Program-made: the position numbers and the translations under genes | Source: Lysobacterales bacterium CG_4_10_14_3_um_filter_64_11 | Lineage (GTDB): Bacteria; Pseudomonadota; Gammaproteobacteria; Xanthomonadales; Xanthomonadaceae | Reading direction: 5' to 3' | DNA length: 22,437 nucleotides | Assembly: GCA_002782905.1 (NCBI GenBank) | Contig: PFJA01000253.1 | Coordinates: 507-22,943, forward strand | Shown: positions 6,613-13,364 of the stretch, one piece after another | How the letters are laid out: each line of letters starts with the position of its first letter | Numbering within the stretch: position 1 is the first letter of the stretch | Notes under the pieces: generated by a model | What the model was told of the DNA's origin: nothing | Seen by the model: the letters and a program-made list of their open reading frames with translations, nothing else | Databases searched by the model: none

Positions 6613-9405
6613 TCATGCCGCGGGCGCGCAACGCGCGGCGCGCGCCAGCAGCATGTTGCGCACATGCGCGGGTACCTGAGCTGCGCCGAGTTCGGTGCGC
6701 AAGGTTTCGAGTTCGGCACTGCCGGCGGCGATATCACCGGCATCGCAGCTTAGTTGCGCCTGCACCGCCGCAGCCTGCCATGCCAGCATCCGCGCATCAT
6801 CGCCGTGCGCCGCGATGCGATTGCGCAGCGCGCGGAGTTTGCCGATATCCACACGGTTGCTGTGGGCATCAACCTGCATACTCATCGCATCCAAAGCGAG
6901 CGTTAGTGCCAGCGGGTGCTCAGGACGCAACCAACGTTCGGCAATGAGCTGCGCCTCGGCGAGGCTGGTCATGGCTTCGCCATCCTCGCCCTGCGCATGC
7001 TGCTGCTCGGCGCGTTGCCGCAACACTCGGATGCAAAGCATCTGTGCGCTGCGTCCGGGCAGGGGGCGCAACCAATGCAGGGCGGCCTCCAGATGCTCGT
7101 TGGCCAGGTTCAGCTCGGCCATCGCGTAGGCAGCACGCGCCGTGCCCAATTCCACTTCGGCCATCGTCAGCGGCGATCGGCCCGAGGTACGGTTTGCTCG
7201 CAGGGCATTGAATTGGGCGAGTGCTCGCTCGAAATCGCCACGCGCCAGCGCCAGGTTGGCGATGACCAGATGACTGGCAAGCGTCGCGGGTTGTCGTTCG
7301 CCAAGGCGCGCCGTACTCTGCGCGTCGAATAGCGAAAGCACTGTGGCGGCCGCGGACAAGTCGCCGCGCTCGATCAAAATCGCGCCCAATTGCCGCTGCA
7401 CCGCCAATGCCTGTGGGTGGCTGGGTGGCAGTTGGATCAACGCCGCACTGAGGGCATCGCGCACATTGGCCAGCGCACGAGCGAGCTGACCATCGGCCTG
7501 ATACGCAGCGGCCATGCTTTGTAACAGTTCAATCCTCACCGCACCCTGCTCATAGCCTTGACGGTACAGGCTGGCGTGCGCGCTTTGCAGCAGTTCGCGG
7601 ACGCGTTCGGGCGTGTCCCGTTCGATTGCCACCTGCGCGATATCGATGGCACTGGCGACCGCGCTGATCGGTTCTCCCATCCGCTCGCGCAGCACCTTGG
7701 CCTGTTCAAACGAGACCCTGGCGTCGTCAAAAGCGAAGCTGGCGAACTGGCAATGGCCCAATTCGGTGAGCAATGCCGATGCGGTGCCGGGTTCGTCGCG
7801 GGTCATGGCTTTTACCAATGCCGCCTTTTGCGCCAGTGCGCTGATGCACGCAGCATCATCACCCAGGCCGTGCAATGCCCGCGCGCGCTCGACGCTGGCC
7901 GGCCAATCCAGATAGCCGGGCACGGTGCCCAGTTCGACAAATGCGCGCTGCTGGCGGTCCAGCGCCGCCAGCGTGGCGTCGTAGTCACCGAGGCTATTAT
8001 GGAGTCGCGCTACCATGCCCAACAGGTCGGCGCGCGCTTCGGGTTGATCGCTCAGTGCGCGCTCGGCGCGGGCAACGCCAGCCTCCAGCAGGCGGCGTGC
8101 TTCGTCACTGTCGGCACCGGAGCCCTCAAACAGGGCGAGCACAAACTGTTTGACCACCTGCGCCCGCGAGGCCTCATGCACCGCTTCACGCGATTGCCAG
8201 ACGATGCCGCCGACGGCCAAGGCAACCGACAGCAGCACCAACGCGGTTACCGCAACGCCGGTGATGTGTCGCTGCACGTATTTGCTGGTGCGATAGGCCA
8301 GGCTGGGCGCACGTGCGCTGACCGGCCAACCCCCCAGGTAGCTGCGCAAATCATCGGCCAGCGCGTCGGCCGACCCATAGCGGTCGACCGGCGCCTTGTG
8401 CAGCGCCTTGAGAATGATCCGCTCCAGATCACCAGCCAAGGCGCTTGCCCGTTGCTGCGCATCGGGCAAGCGGCTGGTTCGCGCCGCCAGCGACGGCCGA
8501 ATCGGTTCACGCTGCAATATCGCCACTTGCCACTGCAGGTCGGTTGCGGTTTCCAGGTGGTACGGCATTTCGCCCACCGTCAACTCGTACAACACCATGC
8601 CCAAGGCGTAGACATCGGTCATGGTGGTGATCGATTCGCCCCGCAATTGCTCGGGTGCCGCATAGTGCAAGGAAAACGCCTGCATGCCGGTTCGGGTCAG
8701 GCTTTGATCGTTCTCGCCGGGATCATCGAGCAGCTTGGCAATGCCGAAGTCGAGCAACCGCACCTGGCCTGCCGGCGTCACCAGAATGTTGCTCGGCTTG
8801 AGGTCGCGGTGCACGATCAGGTTGCTGTGCGCGTGGCTTACCGCATCACAGACCTGCAAGAACAGGGTAATTCGCTGCTCGATATCCAGCGCCTGTTCAT
8901 CGGCATAGCTATTGATCGGGGTACCGTTGATGTACTCCAACACCAAGAACGGCCGGCCATCGGCGGTGACGCCAGCATCGAGCAAGCGCGCGATATTGGG
9001 GTGTACCAATCGCGCCAGAATGCGTCGTTCCATGGCAAACCGGGTCTGCAAGGCACTGCTGGCGAAACCCGGGCGCAACAATTTGAGCGCCAGTCGACGC
9101 TCGAACAAGCCATCGCTGCGATGCGCCAGCCATACCTGGCCCATACCGCCTTCACCCAGACAGCGTTCCAGCGTGTAGGGGCCAATGTGATCGCCGGCTT
9201 TCGGGCCGCCCAGCAAGTGGTCGACCACCGGCTCAGCGAGAAACTCCGGCTGGTGGGCCTCCAGATCGAGCAACTCGCGCAAATGGCCGGCAAGCGCCGG
9301 CTCGCTATCGCTGAGTGCAGCAAGCTTTTGACATCGCGCGGCATCGTCCAGATCAAGGATCTCGTCGAGCAGGGCCGATACGCGGGGCCAGTCGTGCTGA
9401 ATCAT
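6613..9405 (-). CDS. Receptor-like Ser/Thr protein kinase with C-terminal TPR region
   Basis: The product is 930 residues from the ATG at 9405 (MIQHDWPRVSALLDEILDLDD), the usual N-terminus for this family. The frame is open back to 9474, but that would overlap the sigma gene. Order of parts: an N-terminal helical segment (1-65); a Hanks-type kinase domain (about 75-360) with the glycine loop GEGGMGQVW, catalytic K108, HRDLKPSN (D201, N206), DFG (D219) and AAPEQL; one membrane helix near 382-402; then a roughly 500-residue TPR-like helical region, probably periplasmic (for example LGDYDATLAALDRQQRAF and LALARGDFERALAQFNALR). All catalytic residues are present, so it should be active. It starts 20 bp after the ECF sigma gene stop and is probably its partner kinase. 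The signal sensed by the TPR part is unknown. Confidence 0.93.
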   Translation of the reverse strand: MIQHDWPRVSALLDEILDLDDAARCQKLAALSDSEPALAGHLRELLDLEAHQPEFLAEPVVDHLLGGPKAGDHIGPYTLERCLGEGGMGQVWLAHRSDGLFERRLALKLLRPGFASSALQTRFAMERRILARLVHPNIARLLDAGVTADGRPFLVLEYINGTPINSYADEQALDIEQRITLFLQVCDAVSHAHSNLIVHRDLKPSNILVTPAGQVRLLDFGIAKLLDDPGENDQSLTRTGMQAFSLHYAAPEQLRGESITTMTDVYALGMVLYELTVGEMPYHLETATDLQWQVAILQREPIRPSLAARTSRLPDAQQRASALAGDLERIILKALHKAPVDRYGSADALADDLRSYLGGWPVSARAPSLAYRTSKYVQRHITGVAVTALVLLSVALAVGGIVWQSREAVHEASRAQVVKQFVLALFEGSGADSDEARRLLEAGVARAERALSDQPEARADLLGMVARLHNSLGDYDATLAALDRQQRAFVELGTVPGYLDWPASVERARALHGLGDDAACISALAQKAALVKAMTRDEPGTASALLTELGHCQFASFAFDDARVSFEQAKVLRERMGEPISAVASAIDIAQVAIERDTPERVRELLQSAHASLYRQGYEQGAVRIELLQSMAAAYQADGQLARALANVRDALSAALIQLPPSHPQALAVQRQLGAILIERGDLSAAATVLSLFDAQSTARLGERQPATLASHLVIANLALARGDFERALAQFNALRANRTSGRSPLTMAEVELGTARAAYAMAELNLANEHLEAALHWLRPLPGRSAQMLCIRVLRQRAEQQHAQGEDGEAMTSLAEAQLIAERWLRPEHPLALTLALDAMSMQVDAHSNRVDIGKLRALRNRIAAHGDDARMLAWQAAAVQAQLSCDAGDIAAGSAELETLRTELGAAQVPAHVRNMLLARAARCAPAA

Positions 9406-9425
9406 GGTGGCGGCTTCGCCCGCAT

Positions 9426-9989
9426 TCAGTCGCTTTTCAGCGATGCCAGAAGAAACATCCGCGCCTTTTGCCAATCGCGGCGAACGCTGCGCTCGGAACG
9501 CTCCTGCACAGCGGCCACTTCGATCTCGGACAGACCGGCGAAATAACGCAGTTCAACCACCTGCGCCAGGCGCGGGTCAACGCCGCCCAGCCGCGTCAGC
9601 GCTTCGTCCAGCGCGATCAACTCGCCATCTTGTGGCACCGTCCCGGCAAGATCGATCGGCAGGTCAGTGACGCGCTGCAAATCGCCGCCGCGCTTTTGCG
9701 TCAGCCGCTGCCGCGCGTGATCGACCACCACGGAGCGCATCGCGGAAGCGGCATAGGCGAAGAAGTGGGCACGATCCTCGAACTGGGCTTCGGTGCGGCC
9801 ACTGATACGCAGGTAGGCCTCATGCACCAACGCTGTGGCATTGAGCGTGGCTCCCTGATTGGCACCCAACTGGCGGCGCGCCATTTGCCGCAATTCGCGG
9901 TACAGCACTGACAGCACCCGGTCGAGTGCGCCGGTGTCGCCGTCGCGTGCAGCGGCCAACCACAGGGTGATGTCGGCAGCGTCGTTCAT
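9426..9989 (-). CDS. ECF-type RNA polymerase sigma factor, kinase-linked (TIGR02999-like)
   Basis: The product is 187 residues from the ATG at 9989 (MNDAADITLWL). The open frame extends to 10052, but the extra residues do not look sigma-like. Region 2 runs from about 22 to 92 (YRELRQMARRQL, LVHEAYLRI, HFFAYAASAMRSVVVDHAR). Region 4 is about 125-185 (LDPRLAQVVELRYFAGLSEIEVA-type, with helix-turn-helix ERSERSVRRDWQKAR; here the residue before DPR is V). This matches the sigma-70 X6/TIGR02999 group, commonly paired with Ser/Thr kinases in Xanthomonadales. The acidic D-A-E-D-type motif of region 2.2 is replaced by N50-A51-T52-A53. No anti-sigma gene is adjacent; the kinase gene follows after 20 bp. 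It would direct polymerase to a regulon I cannot identify. Confidence 0.92.
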   Translation of the reverse strand: MNDAADITLWLAAARDGDTGALDRVLSVLYRELRQMARRQLGANQGATLNATALVHEAYLRISGRTEAQFEDRAHFFAYAASAMRSVVVDHARQRLTQKRGGDLQRVTDLPIDLAGTVPQDGELIALDEALTRLGGVDPRLAQVVELRYFAGLSEIEVAAVQERSERSVRRDWQKARMFLLASLKSD

Positions 9990-10070
9990 TGTCAAGGCTC
10001 GCGGGGGCAGAGCGCAAACTATAGGCCACAATGCAAGCAATCGCAGCAGCACCGGTGCCGGGCGTTTTGC

Positions 10071-10883
10071 TCAGTGCTGGCAATGCGGACACCAAACCGT
10101 CGCGCGCGCAGCCATCACCATGCCACGCAGCCGCGTTGCACACACTCGGCACGGCAACCCGGCGCGGCCATAGACCAACAATTCCTGTTCAAAGTAACCC
10201 GGCGCACCATCGGGTGAGATGAAATCGCGCAACGTGGTGCCACCACGTCGGATGGCATGGCGCAATATCGTGCGCACGGCATCGGCCAGGCGCCGATAGC
10301 GCGCCAACGAAACGCGTCCGGCAGCGCGGCGCGGATCGATGCCAGCGCGAAACAGGCTTTCCGCCGCGTAGATGTTGCCGACACCCACCACCACGCCCTG
10401 ATCCATCAACAACGTCTTGATGGCGGTATTGCGCCCGCGGCTGCGTTGCCACAGGTAGTCGCCATCGAACGCATCCGACAATGGCTCCGGGCCCAGCGCG
10501 CTCAATAATGGATGCACGTGGCCGCACGCCTGCCACAGCAAACAGCCAAACCGACGCGGGTCGTTGAAACGCAATACCTGCCCGGAACCGAGCGCGACAT
10601 CGACGTGGTCGTGCGCCCGCACGGGGGTATCGCCGGCCAACACGCGCAAGGACCCGGACATGCCAAGGTGCCACAGCGCGCTGCCGGCGGCGACATCAAT
10701 CAGCAGATATTTGGCGCGTCGACGTACCGCCGTGATGCGCTCGCCGGTCAATAGTGTTGGCAGCTCCGCAGGGATCGGCCAGCGCAGATCGGGCCGACGC
10801 AAAACCACCGCGGTGATGCGTTGCCCAAGCAAATGCGGGGCGAGCCCGGCACGCGTCGTTTCGACTTCGGGGAGTTCGGGCAT
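10071..10883 (-). CDS. mutM: Formamidopyrimidine-DNA glycosylase (Fpg/MutM)
   Basis: The product is 270 residues, close to the 269 of E. coli Fpg. It is a bifunctional base-excision enzyme that removes 8-oxoguanine and formamidopyrimidines and cuts the abasic site. The start at 10883 gives MPELPEVETT, so that after Met removal Pro1 is the Schiff-base nucleophile and Glu2 the acid. Lys57 lies in RRRAKYLL. The helix-two-turn-helix carries GVGNIYAAE. The C-terminal zinc finger is intact: C-x2-C (CRVC), 16 residues, then C-x2-C (CPHC), including the RAT arginine. The frame is open upstream to 10925, but that would displace Pro1. It ends 81 bp before the sigma gene start. An 8-bp triple direct repeat lies in its leader. 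Confidence 0.97.
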   Translation of the reverse strand: MPELPEVETTRAGLAPHLLGQRITAVVLRRPDLRWPIPAELPTLLTGERITAVRRRAKYLLIDVAAGSALWHLGMSGSLRVLAGDTPVRAHDHVDVALGSGQVLRFNDPRRFGCLLWQACGHVHPLLSALGPEPLSDAFDGDYLWQRSRGRNTAIKTLLMDQGVVVGVGNIYAAESLFRAGIDPRRAAGRVSLARYRRLADAVRTILRHAIRRGGTTLRDFISPDGAPGYFEQELLVYGRAGLPCRVCATRLRGMVMAARATVWCPHCQH

Positions 10884-11074
10884 GACGCGCTCTCGCGATG
10901 GGTGCACAGGATAGCGCGGGATCACGGGATCACGGGATCACCGGAAAAGCTTCCCGTTCGCAAAGGACGAAAAATGCGCAAAGGAAAGCGCCAAGAACAT
11001 CAATAATTGGATATCGGCTGTACCGGCGCAACACGCCCCGGGTTTCGCCGGCGCAACGCGCCCCGGGTTACGCG
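10884..11074. other. Intergenic leader of mutM with short direct repeats
   Basis: This is the first part of a gene-free stretch of about 800 bp. Three exact head-to-tail copies of the octamer GGGATCAC lie at 10918-10941, about 35-58 bp upstream of mutM. From about 11026 to 11074 there are two diverged, roughly 25-bp copies of a GCGCAAC-x-CGCCCCGGGTT unit, apparently decayed relatives of the repeat that follows. Open frames here are compositional. I see no convincing sigma-70 promoter. Confidence 0.6.
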
Positions 11075-11404
11075 CTACGCGGCACCCCGGGCTACATGGT
11101 GGTGCGACGTTGGTGTAGCCCGGGTTTAGGCCCAACGGGCCGCAACCCGGGGCTACGCGGCACCCCGGGCTACATGGTGGTGCGACGTTGGTGTAGCCGG
11201 GTTTAGGCCCAACGGGCCGCAACCCGGGCCTACGCGGCACCCCGGGCTACATGGTGGTGCGACGTTGGTGTAGCCCGGGTTTAGGCCCAACGGGCCGTAA
11301 CCCGGGACTACGCGGCACCCCGGGCTACATGGTGGTGCGACGTTGGTGTAGCCCGGGTTTAGGCCCAACGGGCCGTAACCCGGGACTACGCGGCACCCCG
11401 GGTT
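11075..11404. repeat. 78-bp tandem repeat array, four full copies plus a partial fifth
   Basis: Units begin with CTACGCGGCACCCCGGGC at 11075, 11153, 11230 and 11308, with a partial unit at 11386. Periods are 78, 77, 78 and 78 bp; copy 2 has lost one C. Copies 3 and 4 are identical; copies 1 and 2 differ from them only at GGGCCG-C/T-AACCCGGG-x and the lost base. Each unit holds a nested inverted repeat: an outer GTAGCCCGGGTT pairing with AACCCGGG-x-CTAC, and an inner GGCCC-AAC-GGGCC hairpin. It resembles a REP/BIME-like palindromic element expanded in tandem between mutM and the divergent desaturase gene. The near identity implies recent amplification or ongoing homogenisation. Confidence 0.93.
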
Positions 11405-11689
11405 TCGCCGGCCTTCGGCCCCGGGTTTCGGCGTGGCCTCAACGCGGGCTACCACGCATAGGGTGGCGGGACGAAATGCACGAGCAGACGCGCAGCGCAC
11501 GGCTGCCCACGGTCACGCCCCGGCCGTTTTGCGGGATACCGCTTTTGCGAGCGGCATTCGAGTTTGTAGCGTTTCGGCCCGATACGCTGCCCTTGATCAT
11601 CCCCGCACCGCCTCCATATCACGATGACGGATGACGCCACCCGCCCCTGCGCGCATCATTGCCATAATTTTCCCGCACCGAGAATGCTC
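11405..11689 (+). other. Leader region of the desaturase gene
   Basis: This stretch holds no gene I can support. It begins with decayed repeat-like sequence (CCCCGGGTTTCGG). A weak sigma-70-like promoter is possible: TTGATC at 11593-11598 and TATCAC at 11617-11622 with an 18-bp spacer, 4 of 6 matches each. The desaturase frame is open upstream to 11624, but the residues before 11690 are not conserved-looking. Confidence 0.4.
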
Positions 11690-12895
11690 ATGTCTGTATC
11701 GTTATACAACTGGCTGCAATCCGGCCTCACCGGCTGGGGGCTTGGTGCCATCGCCGTTTATTTCCTGCTGGCAACCCAGCTCACCATCTTTGCCGTGACG
11801 CTGTATTTGCACCGCAGCCAGGCACATCGTGGGGTCGATTTTCATCCCATCATTGCGCATTTGTTCCGCTTTTGGACGTGGCTGACCACCTCGATGATCA
11901 CCCGCGAGTGGGCCGCCATTCATCGCAAGCACCACGCCAAATGCGAAACCGCCGAAGATCCGCACAGCCCACAGGTGCTCGGCATTGGTACCGTCATGGG
12001 CAGTGGCGTGGAGTTGTACCGCGCGGCACGCGCCGACCGTGGGTCGATCGAAAAATACGGCAAGGGCTGCCCGGACGACTGGATCGAGCGTCATCTGTAC
12101 ACCCCGTATGCCACCTTCGGCCCGGTGCTGATGCTGGTGATCGATGTCGCCCTGTTTGGCGTGCTGGGCGTCGCGGTTTGGGCGTTGCATATGCTGTGGA
12201 TTCCGTTTTGGGCCGCCGGTGTGGTCAATGGCCTGGGTCACTGGTGGGGCTATCGCAACTTTGAAACCGACGACACCTCCACCAACCTCACGCCGTGGGC
12301 CTTCTTCATCGGTGGTGAGGAATTGCACAACAACCATCATGCCTTTCCGAGCTCTTCGCGTTTTGCATTGCGCCGGTTCGAGTTCGATATCGGCTGGGTC
12401 GTGATTCGCGGCTTGCAGGCAGTGGGCCTGGCCACGGTGCGGCGGGTAGCGCCGCAACTGGACATCCGTCCGAATATCGCTCTGCCCGACACCGATACCG
12501 TGCGCGCGGTGCTGGTGCATCGCTTTCAGGTGATGAGCGACTACTTCCGTGGCGTGATCATGCCGACCATGCGCGCCGAAGCGCAGCAGGCCGGCGACAG
12601 CCTGCGCGGGCTGCCACGGCGGATGCGCAAGGCGTTGGTGAATGGTGGCCGCTGGCTGGACGAAGACGCCAGCAACCGCTTGCGGGAGTTCATCGCGCAA
12701 CGGCCCAATCTGGCCACGGTTTACGAATACCGGCAGCGCCTGCGCGCGGTGTATGAACGCAGCGGGCAAAACTCCGAGGCCATGCTGGAGTCGCTGCGGC
12801 TATGGTGTCGGGAGGCCGAGGCCAGTGGCAATGAGGCATTGGCACGGTTTTCCGAACGCCTGAAAGGGTATGCCCTGGTGCCAACATCGGCGTGA
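11690..12895 (+). CDS. Membrane fatty-acid (acyl-CoA/phospholipid) desaturase, DesA type
   Basis: The product is 401 residues. The three histidine boxes of membrane di-iron desaturases are intact: HRSQAH (41-46), HRKHH (78-82) and HNNHH (213-217), with an extra H184 in GLGHWWGYRN. Membrane helices lie near 15-35 and 145-180. It should insert a double bond, probably delta-9, into a saturated acyl chain at the inner membrane, changing lipid fluidity. I chose the ATG at 11690 (MSVSLYNWL) because GAGA lies six bases upstream; 11684 and 11624 are alternatives. The C-terminal 130 residues are a soluble helical extension (LRLWCREAEASGNEALARFSERLKG-type ending) seen in Pseudomonas DesA-like proteins and reminiscent of the ISL3 transposase C-terminus. 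The last codon overlaps the next gene. Confidence 0.93.
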   Translation: MSVSLYNWLQSGLTGWGLGAIAVYFLLATQLTIFAVTLYLHRSQAHRGVDFHPIIAHLFRFWTWLTTSMITREWAAIHRKHHAKCETAEDPHSPQVLGIGTVMGSGVELYRAARADRGSIEKYGKGCPDDWIERHLYTPYATFGPVLMLVIDVALFGVLGVAVWALHMLWIPFWAAGVVNGLGHWWGYRNFETDDTSTNLTPWAFFIGGEELHNNHHAFPSSSRFALRRFEFDIGWVVIRGLQAVGLATVRRVAPQLDIRPNIALPDTDTVRAVLVHRFQVMSDYFRGVIMPTMRAEAQQAGDSLRGLPRRMRKALVNGGRWLDEDASNRLREFIAQRPNLATVYEYRQRLRAVYERSGQNSEAMLESLRLWCREAEASGNEALARFSERLKGYALVPTSA

Positions 12896-13266
12896 TCGGT
12901 GCAGTCCGCAAAGGGTGCGGAGGAACCTGCTGGCTGCCGGGTTTCTTCCAGCCCTTTTTATTGCTCGGCTTTACCGCGTTGGCGTCGGCCAACCCGCCGG
13001 GCCCCGCCGAATACCTGGCCCGATACGATACCGACAGCGATCGCCGCGTGTCGTTGGCCGAATACCAGGCCTATCTCGCGCGCGGCTTTGCGCAGATGGA
13101 TCGAAACCGCGATGGCCGCATCGACGCGCACGAATGGCCACGCCCCGGCCGGCGTGCATTGACGCTGGCGCAGCACCATCGCCACCTGGCCGCCGCCTTT
13201 CATCGCCAGGATATCGATGGCGACGGGTTTCTCGATCTCACCGAACTCACCGCGCCACCACGTTGA
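12892..13266 (+). CDS. Secreted EF-hand calcium-binding protein
   Basis: The product is up to 124 residues. Three EF-hand loops are visible: D46-T-D-S-D...E57, D70-R-N-R-D-G-R-I...E81 and D107-I-D-G-D-G-F-L...E118. The first lacks the loop glycine (DSDRR) and may bind poorly. A signal-peptide-like stretch (FLLLGFTALASA, cleavage before NPPG) implies export. The frame can start at the GTG at 12892, overlapping the desaturase stop (GTGA), which would couple translation. However, a better ribosome site (GGAGG, near 12916) lies downstream, followed by in-frame CTG codons but no ATG, so the true start is uncertain. The target of Ca binding is unknown. Confidence 0.78.
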   Translation: MIGAVRKGCGGTCWLPGFFQPFLLLGFTALASANPPGPAEYLARYDTDSDRRVSLAEYQAYLARGFAQMDRNRDGRIDAHEWPRPGRRALTLAQHHRHLAAAFHRQDIDGDGFLDLTELTAPPR

Positions 13267-13270
13267 GCGG

Positions 13271-13290
13271 CAAAAAACCGGGCGCCCGGT
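13271..13290 (-). terminator. Rho-independent terminator of the symporter operon
   Basis: Read on the minus strand, the palindrome ACCGGGCGCCCGGT (13277-13290) is followed directly by a run of T (six A on the plus strand at 13272-13277), about 75 bp past the actP stop. Another GC-rich inverted repeat (GCCGGC-N6-GCCGGC, near 13330-13348) lies between the stop and this site. The stem is short because the centre must form the loop. Confidence 0.6.
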
Positions 13291-13364
13291 CAACGCGGCG
13301 CCCCAAGGGGATCGAGTGGTGGCCAAGGCCGGCGTCCGTGCCGGCCGGCAACCGCCCGGGTTGC

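Noticed and set aside
7558..9546. 662-residue plus-strand frame
   Set aside because: It is antisense to the kinase, whose domains and motifs are unmistakable; the antisense product has no recognisable motif and reflects high GC at third codon positions.
10018..10023. TATAGT as the -10 of the sigma gene
   Set aside because: No acceptable -35 hexamer lies 16-18 bases upstream.
11075..11404. CRISPR array
   Set aside because: The whole 78-bp unit is conserved with no variable spacers, and no cas genes are nearby.
10898..11634. Frames across the 78-bp repeats with a 26-residue periodic protein on both strands
   Set aside because: 78 is a multiple of three, so any frame stays open; copy 2 has a one-base loss that shifts the frame, showing no selection for coding.
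11702..12769. 355-residue minus-strand frame
   Set aside because: It is antisense to the desaturase, which has all three His boxes.
12500..12895. Transposase fragment in the desaturase C-terminus
   Set aside because: The helical extension resembles an ISL3-type transposase end, but the frame is intact and such extensions are normal in DesA-like desaturases.
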